Below, one piece after another: positions 24,940-33,772 of a stretch of DNA of 54,813 bases. The stretch spans positions 1 through 54,813 of the forward strand of contig JAPZRK010000048.1 in the NCBI GenBank assembly GCA_027531445.1, written 5' to 3'. The DNA is from Leptospira sp. GTDB lineage: Bacteria; Spirochaetota; Leptospiria; Leptospirales; Leptospiraceae. The notes beneath the pieces are model-generated. The model had not been told where the DNA came from. It searched no databases and saw only the letters and a program-made list of their open reading frames with translations. Within the stretch, counting starts at the first letter, position 1, and each line of letters starts with the position of its first letter. A program made the position numbers and the translations under genes.

Positions 24940-25584
24940 TTACCAGGTAAGCTTTTTTGAATCCTCAACGAATTTTGCAAGACCACTATCTGTTAGCGGG
25001 TGTTTGAACAACATCTCAAAAACGTTGTAAGGAATCGTCACACAATCTGCTCCACGCAATGCCACTTCTTTAAAGTGAATCGGATGTCTTACAGAGGCCG
25101 CTAAAATTTGAGTGTCATAGCCATAATTATCATAGATTTCACGGATTTCTGAAATCAATTCGAGTCCATCATAACCCACATCATCCAATCTACCGATAAA
25201 TGGTGAAATATAAGTTGCACCTGCTTTTGCGGCGAGTAGTGCTTGGTTTGCTGTAAAACAAAGAGTGACATTTGTAGAAATGCCCTTAGCAGTAAACTCA
25301 ACAACAGCTTTGATACCTTCTGGAATCAGAGGAACCTTAACGACAACATTTTCAGCAATGGCCGCAAGCTCCATACCTTCCTTGATCATCGTCGGTGCAT
25401 CGGTCGCAAGAACTTCAGCGCTCACGGGTCCTTTGACAAAACTACAGATCTCTTTTATGACTTCCGTGAATTTGCGGCCGGATTTAGCGATGATGGATGG
25501 ATTTGTGGTGATACCATCAAGAAGGCCCATTTCGTGGACCTTTTTGATTTCAGCGATGTCTGCTGTGTCTAGGAATAAGTTCAT
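24940..25584 (-). CDS. tal: Transaldolase (TalC/FSA type)
   Basis: A 214-residue short-type transaldolase of the pentose phosphate pathway. Visible family signatures are FLDTADIAEI at the N terminus, GITTNPSI, and the Schiff-base lysine in VVVKVPLIPEG, followed by TLCFTANQALLA and SPFIGRLDD. The short form is shared with fructose-6-phosphate aldolase, which cannot be excluded by eye. Monocistronic as far as seen. Confidence 0.92.
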   Translation of the reverse strand: MNLFLDTADIAEIKKVHEMGLLDGITTNPSIIAKSGRKFTEVIKEICSFVKGPVSAEVLATDAPTMIKEGMELAAIAENVVVKVPLIPEGIKAVVEFTAKGISTNVTLCFTANQALLAAKAGATYISPFIGRLDDVGYDGLELISEIREIYDNYGYDTQILAASVRHPIHFKEVALRGADCVTIPYNVFEMLFKHPLTDSGLAKFVEDSKKLTW

Positions 25585-25625
25585 TTTGCCTCTTAGAGAA
25601 ATTCATTCTCCGAGAGACAGGCTAT

Positions 25626-26306
25626 CTATGGGATTAAATCCCGCAAGGTTTTTGTTTCTTGTACGCTAAAGAATTCTTTATAATCTTTCAGAATCATTTC
25701 GCGGATATTGGCAGAGAAATAATCAATACGACGGGTATAAGCTTTCCGTTTGTAACCTTCTCTCCATTGAACCGCATAGCCGCCCTTAATGGACGCTTCC
25801 TTTTTATCCACAAGCTCCCAAATGGAGGCACCAGAAACTTTATCATCGCCAATACTTTCTTTTTTTGGTTTGCCGTATTTTTTTTCGAGTTTGTCTTTGA
25901 TTTGCTCGGAAGGCACCAAATTGAATGTTGTCCCAACGGAAAACAAAATGCCACTTTCGCGATACTCTGTTTGGCCTGCGATACTTGGATCCGTTTCTGC
26001 GGCTCCCGTTTCCTTTGGGCGAACTTCCTTTAAAAGTTCTGGTGTTCGGTAGAATCGATAGAGGTAAAATATCCCATTTCGTTTGATAAGAAGCTGTTCA
26101 TCTTTTTTTTCATTGATGATCTCAATTTTCTCTTTTGCTTCTGGATTTGTTGCCATGGATAAAAACTTTTCTCGGATGGATTCAAACGTCATTCCCCAAG
26201 AGGCTTCTGCAAATCCATCTAGGCTTGTGACTGTCTGGTCAACTTGGGCAAAGAGTAGAGTTGGGCAAAAGGAAAGAATGGCAAGGATTGGGAGGAGCTT
26301 CTTCAT
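25626..26306 (-). CDS. Secreted hypothetical protein
   Basis: A 226-residue protein from the ATG at 26306, which begins a typical signal peptide (KKLLPILAIL, cleavage after LLFAQ). The mature part is a beta-rich, Lys/Glu-rich domain with ASWGMTFESIREKFL, a pattern common in periplasmic domains of unknown function. The longer start at 26339 would add residues before the signal peptide. It follows the purN-purH-membrane gene group on the same strand. Confidence 0.75.
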   Translation of the reverse strand: MKKLLPILAILSFCPTLLFAQVDQTVTSLDGFAEASWGMTFESIREKFLSMATNPEAKEKIEIINEKKDEQLLIKRNGIFYLYRFYRTPELLKEVRPKETGAAETDPSIAGQTEYRESGILFSVGTTFNLVPSEQIKDKLEKKYGKPKKESIGDDKVSGASIWELVDKKEASIKGGYAVQWREGYKRKAYTRRIDYFSANIREMILKDYKEFFSVQETKTLRDLIP

Positions 26307-26345
26307 ACAGAAACTATCGGAAAAAAAGGCAGAATCCAAAATTGA

Positions 26346-27023
26346 TTATTTTATATCAAAATCATCGAAAGAAGGTGAATCGTCGTCTGTTTGACGGAGA
26401 GTTGAGTCTTCTGTCTCCAAATCATCCCAGGATTCCATCACAGGAGTACGCGCTTTGGGTCCAATCATGATTCCAAAAAAATCTCTTCCATTCCAGATAT
26501 AGCACAAAGGAGTAAGGATCAAAATACCGGAGAAGAGAACAAATAGAAAATAAAGTTCATGGAAAAGTCCCCAAGCGGCTAAATTGGCAGACCACGTGCC
26601 CAACCCCAAACCTGACAAAATAGACCTCCCTCCATCAAAAATGACGCGCATGGGACCTGGGCTATCAAATCCTTCTTTTAGGATGGAATAACCAAACAAG
26701 AATCCTAAAAAAAGAAGGGGAGATTGGAAGAAATAATTTCCAGGAGAATTTGCGTAATGGGGCTCACCAATGATGCCACCCATTAGAGAAAAACCCCAAG
26801 CCAGTATCGCGGCTCCAAAAAAAAGAAGCCCTCCGATGAAGATCTCCCCACCGGATTCAAATACATCGAGAACTTTTTCTAAAGAAGGTCGCCAGATGTC
26901 CGTTATCTCTTCACGATCGTAGACTTCCTTTTTATTAAAGAAAAGCAAGTCAGAAAAATAACAGAGCACCCCAGTGAGGCAAACACTGAATACGAGAAAA
27001 AATAAAAATAGAGCAAACTCCAT
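26346..27023 (-). CDS. Multi-pass membrane protein
   Basis: A 225-residue protein with about five hydrophobic helices in residues 1-175 and an acidic C-terminal cytoplasmic tail. It begins 2 bases after the purH stop, so it is probably co-transcribed with it. No transporter or enzyme motif is recognised. Confidence 0.75.
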   Translation of the reverse strand: MEFALFLFFLVFSVCLTGVLCYFSDLLFFNKKEVYDREEITDIWRPSLEKVLDVFESGGEIFIGGLLFFGAAILAWGFSLMGGIIGEPHYANSPGNYFFQSPLLFLGFLFGYSILKEGFDSPGPMRVIFDGGRSILSGLGLGTWSANLAAWGLFHELYFLFVLFSGILILTPLCYIWNGRDFFGIMIGPKARTPVMESWDDLETEDSTLRQTDDDSPSFDDFDIK

Positions 27024-27025
27024 TT

Positions 27026-28567
27026 TTAATGTCTGAAATGTCTCATACCAGTGAAGACCATGATGAGACCATGTTCATCAGCGGCTTGAATGACTTCTTC
27101 ATCCCGAATGGATCCACCTGGTTGTATGATGGCCTTTGCTCCAACTTTTGCAATCGCATCTATCCCATCACGGAATGGAAAAAAAGCATCACTACCGACA
27201 TAGGAACCAACTACAGAAAGTCCTACTTTTTGTGCTTTCATTGCACCTAACTCAACGGAATCGACTCGAGACATTTGACCCGCTCCAATGCCAAGAGTTG
27301 CATTTTGATCGGTATATACGATCGCATTTGATTTGATAAATTTTACACAGTTCCAAGCAAACATCAATCCTTCAATGTCGTCTTCAGTAGGTTTGATTTT
27401 TGATACCACTTTTAAGTCTTTTGCTGTGATAAGATCAAAGTCTCTGTTTTGAATGAGGAGGCCATGGTGGAGGGACCTGAGATCCATCTCGTCTAACGCC
27501 TCGCTAAACTTTGCAATTGGGATCAAACGGACGTTTTGTTTTTTTGAAAAGATTTCCAGAGCTTCATCCGTAAAGCCCTCAGCAATCACACCTTCGACGA
27601 AGTTTTTTGTGATTTCTTCTGCGGAGGCTTTGTCCACGATTCCGTGCACACCAATGATGCCACCGAAAGCCGAAATCGGATCTGTTTTACGTGCAAGTTC
27701 AAACGATTCCAAAACTGTGTCGCCAAATGCGATGCCACATGGATTCAAATGTTTGACAATGGAAACTGCATTCTTCGGAAGAAGGGAGGCAACATGAAAT
27801 GCCGCATCAAAATCCAACATATTATTAAAGGAAAGTTCTTTACCTTGTAATGCATCAAACTCTGATTTTGCGAAGATTGGTTCATAAAATGCCGCTTCCT
27901 GATGAGGATTTTCACCGTATCTTAGCTTTTGCTTTTTAGTGAACGCAAAAGAGATTTTGTCTGGAAATTTGATTCCTAGTTTTCCATTGAAGTAGGTCGC
28001 AATCGCAGTATCATAACTTGCGGTTTCAGAAAAAACCTTCGTTGCATACCCAAAAGCAGTCTCTCTGGAAATTTTGCCAGAGTTCTTTTTCCATTCTTCC
28101 ATAAATGGCGCGTAATCTTTGGGATCGGTCATGACGACGACATTCTTATGATTTTTTGCCGCAGAACGCAACATAGACGGCCCGCCTATGTCGATGTTTT
28201 CAATCGCATCTTCTAACTTACAATCTGGATTCATAACTGTTTTGACAAATGGATATAAGTTTACGATCACAAGCTCTATCGGAAGAATTTGATTTTCTTG
28301 CATCTGCTTCAGGTGGTCTGGATTTGTGGTGTCACCTAAAAGTCCCCCATGGACTTTAGGATGAAGGGTTTTGACACGGCCGTGAAGGATTTCAGGAAAA
28401 CCAGTAAAATCCTCAACCTTTCGCACAGGAATTCCCGCCTTGGAGAGCGCATCGTATGTGCCACCTGTAGAAAGGATCTCTACACCGTTTTGTGCCAAGA
28501 AGGAACAAACATCTGTTATACCTGATTTGTCCGATACGGACACAAGGGCTCTTTTTATTTCTATCAT
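27026..28567 (-). CDS. purH: Bifunctional AICAR transformylase/IMP cyclohydrolase
   Basis: A 513-residue enzyme doing the last two steps of IMP synthesis. The N-terminal IMP cyclohydrolase (MGS-like) domain shows SVSDKSGI, STGGTYDAL and GRVKTLHPKVHGG; the C-terminal transformylase shows KLRYGENPHQEA, IVKHLNPCG and GGSIRDEEVI. Length is typical. Its ATG overlaps the purN stop (ATGA). Confidence 0.97.
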   Translation of the reverse strand: MIEIKRALVSVSDKSGITDVCSFLAQNGVEILSTGGTYDALSKAGIPVRKVEDFTGFPEILHGRVKTLHPKVHGGLLGDTTNPDHLKQMQENQILPIELVIVNLYPFVKTVMNPDCKLEDAIENIDIGGPSMLRSAAKNHKNVVVMTDPKDYAPFMEEWKKNSGKISRETAFGYATKVFSETASYDTAIATYFNGKLGIKFPDKISFAFTKKQKLRYGENPHQEAAFYEPIFAKSEFDALQGKELSFNNMLDFDAAFHVASLLPKNAVSIVKHLNPCGIAFGDTVLESFELARKTDPISAFGGIIGVHGIVDKASAEEITKNFVEGVIAEGFTDEALEIFSKKQNVRLIPIAKFSEALDEMDLRSLHHGLLIQNRDFDLITAKDLKVVSKIKPTEDDIEGLMFAWNCVKFIKSNAIVYTDQNATLGIGAGQMSRVDSVELGAMKAQKVGLSVVGSYVGSDAFFPFRDGIDAIAKVGAKAIIQPGGSIRDEEVIQAADEHGLIMVFTGMRHFRH

Positions 28568-29205
28568 TTGAGGATTTCTACCTTTCTTCCTTTGAGTTTT
28601 AATTTATGATCACAAAATAACCGTATGGCGATAGGAAGTAGTTTGTGTTCTTCTGCCAGTATGGCGCGAGAGAGTTCTATTTCCCCCCAGTCGGGTTTTA
28701 TTTCAATGGATTTTTGTAGGACGATGGGTCCAGTATCGACACCTTCCTCCACAAAATGCACAGTACAGCCTGAAATCTTTGCACCATAGTCAATGGCTTG
28801 TTTTTGAGCATCTAGACCCGGGAAGGCAGGTAATAATGAGGGGTGGATATTGATGATTTTACCTGGAAACGATTTTACGAATTCTGGCTTCAAAATCCGC
28901 ATATAGCCGCATGCCACGATGAGATCGGGTTTGAGTTCTTGTGCCTGCTTGAGAATGTCCCGATGGTATTCTGACTTGTCTCTGTATTCGGCAAAGGGCA
29001 GAAGTCGCACGGGGATTTGGAAACTGTTTGCGATTTCGATCGCTTTTGCCTTAGGGTTGTCGGAAATGAGAGCAATGGGGTTTGCGGCCATTTTTTGATC
29101 ACGGATACATTGGACCGCATTTTCAAAATTGGATCCTCGGCCGGATGCAAGGAAGAGAACTCTTTTTTCTTTTTGCTTAAATGCAGTTGCCAGAAGATTT
29201 CTCAT
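28564..29205 (-). CDS. purN: Phosphoribosylglycinamide formyltransferase
   Basis: A 213-residue enzyme transferring formyl from 10-formyl-THF to GAR. It shows the N-terminal LASGRGSNFENA and the catalytic region around INIHPSLLPAFPG with the essential His and the Asp in VDTGPIV. It is the first gene of the purN-purH unit and divergent from fliS. Confidence 0.96.
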   Translation of the reverse strand: MRNLLATAFKQKEKRVLFLASGRGSNFENAVQCIRDQKMAANPIALISDNPKAKAIEIANSFQIPVRLLPFAEYRDKSEYHRDILKQAQELKPDLIVACGYMRILKPEFVKSFPGKIINIHPSLLPAFPGLDAQKQAIDYGAKISGCTVHFVEEGVDTGPIVLQKSIEIKPDWGEIELSRAILAEEHKLLPIAIRLFCDHKLKLKGRKVEILK

Positions 29206-29282
29206 TGGATATTCTAAGAATATTCCATTCTTTCATTAAGCAAGTATCCTTTTTGGTCGATGGGAATAGTCAGGAGAAAAAA

Positions 29283-29729
29283 ATGTCACTTGCGAGAAAG
29301 ACCGGCGGTTATTCCGGTTACAATGAATACAAGGCGAATGAGATTTCTACTGTCAGCCAAGTCAAATTGATCGTGATGCTCTTTGAAGGAGCGATTCGGT
29401 TTTTGGGTGTGGCAATGGAAAATATGACGCCGCGCAAATATGACGTGGTCAATAACCATATCATCAAAACACAAGACATCATTACCGAACTTCTCCTTTC
29501 CCTAAATATGGAGGAAGGTAAGGAAGTCGCAAGCAATCTACTTTCCATCTACATTTACCTCAAAAAACGACTCCTTGAAGCGAATATGAAGAAAGATAAA
29601 AAGATCATTGAGGAATGTATAAAAATCCTTACCGACCTCAAAGCCTCTTGGGAAGATTTAGACAAAAAAGAAGCGAATCAAGGACAAAACCAGCCAGGTC
29701 GCCCGACGGGAATTTCAATCACGGGCTAA
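29283..29729 (+). CDS. fliS: Flagellin export chaperone FliS
   Basis: A 148-residue helical protein from the ATG at 29283, with AGGAG 7 bases upstream. The FliS pattern is clear: NEYKANEISTVSQVKLIVML, FEGAIRFL, then helices with VVNNHIIKTQDIITEL. FliS binds the C terminus of flagellin and prevents premature polymerisation before export. It is followed by a FlgN-like gene and a J-domain gene in the same direction. Confidence 0.92.
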   Translation: MSLARKTGGYSGYNEYKANEISTVSQVKLIVMLFEGAIRFLGVAMENMTPRKYDVVNNHIIKTQDIITELLLSLNMEEGKEVASNLLSIYIYLKKRLLEANMKKDKKIIEECIKILTDLKASWEDLDKKEANQGQNQPGRPTGISITG

Positions 29730-29741
29730 TTCCTTTAAAAC

Positions 29742-30143
29742 ATGAAAGACAATACAACTTATTACGAAAAAAAAGCAAAGTTACTTTCAACACTTCTTTC
29801 TAACCTAAAAAAGGAAGAGGAATATCTTTCCTATGGCGATGCCGATTCTGCTGTGAAAATTGAGTTTAAGAATGAACCGATTCTAAAAAAACTCGAGGAA
29901 CTGGATCAACAATTCTTAGAAGCCGACAACCAATTAATCGTCTCTCAAGTCGAAATTGCGAATGCAGAAAAGGTTTTTTCACTTTTGGATGAAGCAAGAC
30001 GAGTCCAGCTAAATGTGCAGCAGAAACTTGAAATGGAAATGAATTCTGCAAAAAAAGAGCTTTGGGAATTTCGCATCAAACGCAAGTTAAAACAACACTT
30101 TTTGCAAAATTCAGGTCTCTCGTGGATCAAAAATTACTGCTAA
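29742..30143 (+). CDS. FlgN-like flagellar chaperone candidate
   Basis: A 133-residue, almost entirely helical protein with coiled-coil character, 12 bases after fliS. Size and layout (N-terminal helices, LDEARR-type central region, basic C-terminal helix) match FlgN/FliT-type export chaperones. These families diverge strongly in sequence, so the call relies on context and helical composition. Confidence 0.55.
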   Translation: MKDNTTYYEKKAKLLSTLLSNLKKEEEYLSYGDADSAVKIEFKNEPILKKLEELDQQFLEADNQLIVSQVEIANAEKVFSLLDEARRVQLNVQQKLEMEMNSAKKELWEFRIKRKLKQHFLQNSGLSWIKNYC

Positions 30144-30691
30144 ATGAGGCTCTCACCTTTCTTCACCTGACCGAAAGTAGCAGTGAGCAAGACTTAAAAG
30201 TAAGTTACCATAACCTCGCAAAAAAATACCACCCAGATGCTGGGGAATATGACTCGGATGTTCTTTTCCAAGAACTCCAGCGGCATTATGACTTTTTAAA
30301 AGAATACCTTCAAATACATCATTCTTTTTTAAGCATAGAGAATCTAATTTCCTCTTCGGAATCTTTACAGGAACAAAGATTAAAAACCAGTCGTTCCAAA
30401 CGTGAAGGGAATGATCCCATCTTCAACCAATACAAACTCGCAAAAGAAATAGAAACTACGGCAATCTTAAGTTACTTTGACAAAAATAAAAATAGTCCAT
30501 TAAACTTAGATGAGGTGGCCAATAAAAATTTAGAAAAACTTCGTAAGGAACTGGAACCGGCTCGCAAAATATTTCTCGATATTATCGGAAATTATCCGCA
30601 AAGCATTTGGGCGAGTGATTCGAAGGATTCACTACAACGGCTAAGTGTTTGGTGGAAGAAAGACAAACCAGGAGAGATTTCTCCTGGTTAA
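30122..30691 (+). CDS. J-domain protein in the flagellar chaperone group
   Basis: A 189-residue protein. I prefer the GTG at 30122; a TTG at 30062 would extend it within the upstream gene. Residues 5-65 form a J domain with the invariant HPD in KKYHPDAG, which stimulates DnaK ATPase. The rest is helical and lacks the Gly/Phe and zinc domains, so it is a specialised co-chaperone. It overlaps the FlgN-like gene by 22 bases, suggesting a link to flagellar export. Confidence 0.75.
   Translation: MDQKLLLNEALTFLHLTESSSEQDLKVSYHNLAKKYHPDAGEYDSDVLFQELQRHYDFLKEYLQIHHSFLSIENLISSSESLQEQRLKTSRSKREGNDPIFNQYKLAKEIETTAILSYFDKNKNSPLNLDEVANKNLEKLRKELEPARKIFLDIIGNYPQSIWASDSKDSLQRLSVWWKKDKPGEISPG
30667..30688. 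terminator. Hairpin between convergent J-domain and TRAP genes
   Basis: ACCAGGAGA (30667-30675) pairs perfectly with TCTCCTGGT (30680-30688) around a 4-base loop. It is followed by TAAAAAGTGTTTT. It overlaps the end of the J-domain gene and lies just beyond the dctM stop on the other strand, so it may end both. Confidence 0.65.
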
Positions 30692-30699
30692 AAAGTGTT

Positions 30700-32013
30700 T
30701 TAAGGATTTGTAGGGAGTGCTGGAGCAGCTGCTTCAGAGCCAACGAGACCCAAAGAAATCTCTGGAATCCAGCTAATGAGCATAAGTCCAATCAAAAACA
30801 ATCCCACGATGGGTGCTACCGATTGGATTACTTTTCCTAAAGGTTGTTTGAAAATACCTGATGCCACAAAGAGGTTTACACCCACTGGAGGTGTGAGGTA
30901 ACCGATCTCTAGATTGACGATCATGATGATTCCAAAGTGCACTGGATTGATACCATAATTGACAGCCATTGGCGCAAGGAGTGGTGCCAAAACCAAAATC
31001 GCACTCATGATATCCATAAACATACCCACGATCAGGAGTAGTATATTTACGCCGATCAGGAAGGTGACAGGGCTTGAAATCATCTCTGACATGGTCGCAA
31101 CCAAGCTTTGAGGGATCTCATTTTCAATCATGAACTTGTTTAAGCTCACAGCCAAAATCAAGATGAGGAAAAGAATACCCAACATCTCCGCGCTTTCTGC
31201 CATGATCTTTGGAATTTTTGGAAAGCTGAGCTCTTTGTGTATGAAAACCTCAACGATGATCGCATAGAAAACTGCTATTGCAGCAGATTCAGTTGCGGTA
31301 AAAAAACCTGAGTAAATTCCACCTAGGATCACAACAGGCATCATGAGGGCAAGGAAGCCTTCTTTCCAGGATGCAATGACTTCTGCCCAGTCCCATTTGC
31401 CTCGACCGACTTTACCTGCGCGAAAGACTGAATAGATCATAAGAAGGGACATGAGAAGGATTCCAGGTCCGATCCCTGCAATGAAAAGGTCAGTCACAGA
31501 TACTCCCACCATAATCGCATATACGATCATCGGGATGCTCGGAGGAATGATGATTCCGAGTGTTCCACCAGAAGCAAGAAGCCCCATGGAAAACTGAGTC
31601 GGGTAACCTGCCTTAGTTAGAGATGGATACATGAGTCCACCGATCGCAATCAAGGTGACGGGTGATGATCCAGAAATGGCAGCAAAGATACCGCAAGAGA
31701 AAACTCCGGCAATCGCGAGACCAGCAGGAATTGGCGCTGTCATCGCCGCCGCCATTCGAATGAGTCGTCTGGCTATACTACCGTGTGTCATCAAATTCCC
31801 GGCGATAATAAATAAAGGAATCGCAAGTAGAATCTCTTTATCACCAGCAAAGAATAAATCTCCGATGATGCTATTTAATTCATGGAAGGATTCCAGTGGA
31901 GGATCAGGTAGGAAATAATAACAGAAAACAGTGATTGCACCCATTAGGACAATCAGAGGTTGCCTGAGTAAAATTAGGATGAGTAATAAACCAAGTATGC
32001 CCCAAGAACTCAT
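30700..32013 (-). CDS. dctM: TRAP transporter large permease (DctM type)
   Basis: A 437-residue integral membrane protein with about 12 hydrophobic helices, matching the DctM family: GIIIPPSIPMIVYA, ATESAAIAVFYA and GYLTPPVGVNLF are characteristic. It forms the ion-coupled translocation channel of a tripartite uptake system. It overlaps the small permease gene by one base and is the last gene of the operon. Confidence 0.95.
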   Translation of the reverse strand: MSSWGILGLLLILILLRQPLIVLMGAITVFCYYFLPDPPLESFHELNSIIGDLFFAGDKEILLAIPLFIIAGNLMTHGSIARRLIRMAAAMTAPIPAGLAIAGVFSCGIFAAISGSSPVTLIAIGGLMYPSLTKAGYPTQFSMGLLASGGTLGIIIPPSIPMIVYAIMVGVSVTDLFIAGIGPGILLMSLLMIYSVFRAGKVGRGKWDWAEVIASWKEGFLALMMPVVILGGIYSGFFTATESAAIAVFYAIIVEVFIHKELSFPKIPKIMAESAEMLGILFLILILAVSLNKFMIENEIPQSLVATMSEMISSPVTFLIGVNILLLIVGMFMDIMSAILVLAPLLAPMAVNYGINPVHFGIIMIVNLEIGYLTPPVGVNLFVASGIFKQPLGKVIQSVAPIVGLFLIGLMLISWIPEISLGLVGSEAAAPALPTNP

Positions 32014-32714
32014 TATTTTGCCTGCCCGTGTTGTGTATCAGAAGTAGTATATTCGTCTTTTAATTCTTCTAGTGCTTCCGTCGCTTCATTGAGGTCAGCT
32101 GGAATGAGTGCTGGAAAAATACCATATGCCAAATGTCTCAATCCCATTGATGTAAAAACATAAGGGAAAATAAGTTGGACTTTCCATAGTGAAATCTCTG
32201 TTACAGGATTCACCTCATCAAGTCCAATACTTTCTTTTACATAAATAAAGGAAAGAAAGGAAAGAAAAAGAAAAAAAGCAGAAATCACAAATTGTTCGAC
32301 GATTTTTACATAAGGTAATATCTTTGAAGGAAGAACCTTATCTGCAATCTCAGGTCGAAGGTGTGAACCTTTTGCGCTTGCAAGAGCCGATCCAAAAAGA
32401 CCTCCCCATAACATAAAGTAGAGGGAAAGCTTTTGTGCCCAGACAATACCCCCACGTCCCAACCAGTCTAACACCGCTGTTGCTTCAGCACCGATCCATT
32501 CAGATAAATAGACACTCCAGGAGCCAAGTATGGATGCGACTGCTGTCTTTGGATAGGCTTCCATGCTATCGATAATTTTTGAGAGTAGATTATCGACGAC
32601 CTCACGTTTGGAAACATCCGCGATCATGAGAAGTGTGAGCAGAAGGAAACAGATTCCTCCTGCCCATTTCTCGCCGAAACTCAGGTAATTTAAAAACCTA
32701 TCGACGAATTTCAT
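32013..32714 (-). CDS. dctQ: TRAP transporter small permease (DctQ type)
   Basis: A 233-residue membrane protein with four main hydrophobic helices. It has a large insertion between the first two compared with typical DctQ (about 160-180 residues) and a charged C-terminal tail. A conserved-looking segment is KGSHLRPEIADKVLP. It pairs with the large permease encoded next. Gene order and membrane layout support the call more than sequence identity. Confidence 0.85.
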   Translation of the reverse strand: MKFVDRFLNYLSFGEKWAGGICFLLLTLLMIADVSKREVVDNLLSKIIDSMEAYPKTAVASILGSWSVYLSEWIGAEATAVLDWLGRGGIVWAQKLSLYFMLWGGLFGSALASAKGSHLRPEIADKVLPSKILPYVKIVEQFVISAFFLFLSFLSFIYVKESIGLDEVNPVTEISLWKVQLIFPYVFTSMGLRHLAYGIFPALIPADLNEATEALEELKDEYTTSDTQHGQAK

Positions 32715-32750
32715 TTGTTAATACTTCCTTTCTCTTTTCATCACGCTCGT

Positions 32751-33758
32751 TTAACCACCGCAAGCGGCTTTAGCTTTTGTAATTTTGTCGTAAATCTGTT
32801 TGGATTCACCACCGATTTTGCTAATGACTTGACCAGAAACAGAACTTGCTGCTGCTTTGAATGCTGCGATTTCAGAAGCAGAAGGCTCATAAACCTGAAC
32901 GTCCGCTTTTTTTAGAGTCGCGATCATGTTTTTTTCAATGGATCGAACTGCAGTACGTGCACCCGGTGCTAGGTTATTTCCGTCGCCCATCAAGATTTTT
33001 TTCTGATCATCAGTGAGTGTATCCCAAAACTTTTTGGAGTAAACGATAGCCGCAGGCTGGTAGATGTGACGAGTCAAACTGAAATGTTTGATCGCTGTTT
33101 GCCATTCAGCGGCAAGAGTGAATAATGGAGTGTTGTCAAAACCTTCAACCACACCGGTCTGGAGTGAAGGTAAAACTTCCGGGATCGCAATCGGAATTCC
33201 GCTCACACCTAACGCCTTCCAATAGGCAATATGAACTGGTGATTCTTGAATACGGATTTTGATTCCTTTCAAATCTGCTGGAGATTTTACTGCATTGGTT
33301 TTAGTTCCAATTGATCTATAACCATTTTCTGCCCAAGTAACAAAAATTAATCCTTTTGCTTCAAATAGCCTCTTAAAATCATCAAGTAGGTGGTCGTCTA
33401 GAACGCAGTCCGCCTGAGCAAAAGAGTTAAATAAATATGGCATCTCTAGCACATTCAATTCTTTAACTGTGTTAGCCAATGCTCCAGCTGTTAAGCCTGC
33501 GCCTTGTAGTTTCCCACGGATAACTTGTTGTAAGATTTCGTTTTCTCCACCCATTTGTCCACCTGGGTAAAGTTTCATTTTGATCTGACCTTCAGACTCT
33601 TTTTCGATTTTCTTTTTGATTTTCGAAAGTTCATTGGCCCATGGGCTTCCGTCAGGAGCAACTGTCGCAAGTTTGACGGTAGTTTGTGCAAATAAACCCC
33701 CACTGATAGTGAGGGCAAAAATTGCACCTGTGAAAAGTTTTACAGGTGAGTGAAACAT
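32751..33758 (-). CDS. dctP: TRAP substrate-binding protein (DctP type)
   Basis: A 335-residue periplasmic protein with a signal peptide (cleavage near GLFAQ). DctP signatures include VKLATVAPDGSPWANEL, YPGGQMGGENEILQQ, KGIKIRIQESPVH with the substrate-carboxylate Arg, and GVVEGFDNTP. It captures a carboxylate-type ligand and presents it to the permease. In Treponema the equivalent partners with a TatT trimer; here a TatT-like gene lies immediately upstream, 14 bases away. Confidence 0.95.
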   Translation of the reverse strand: MFHSPVKLFTGAIFALTISGGLFAQTTVKLATVAPDGSPWANELSKIKKKIEKESEGQIKMKLYPGGQMGGENEILQQVIRGKLQGAGLTAGALANTVKELNVLEMPYLFNSFAQADCVLDDHLLDDFKRLFEAKGLIFVTWAENGYRSIGTKTNAVKSPADLKGIKIRIQESPVHIAYWKALGVSGIPIAIPEVLPSLQTGVVEGFDNTPLFTLAAEWQTAIKHFSLTRHIYQPAAIVYSKKFWDTLTDDQKKILMGDGNNLAPGARTAVRSIEKNMIATLKKADVQVYEPSASEIAAFKAAASSVSGQVISKIGGESKQIYDKITKAKAACGG

Positions 33759-33772
33759 GGTTTCTCCTTGGA

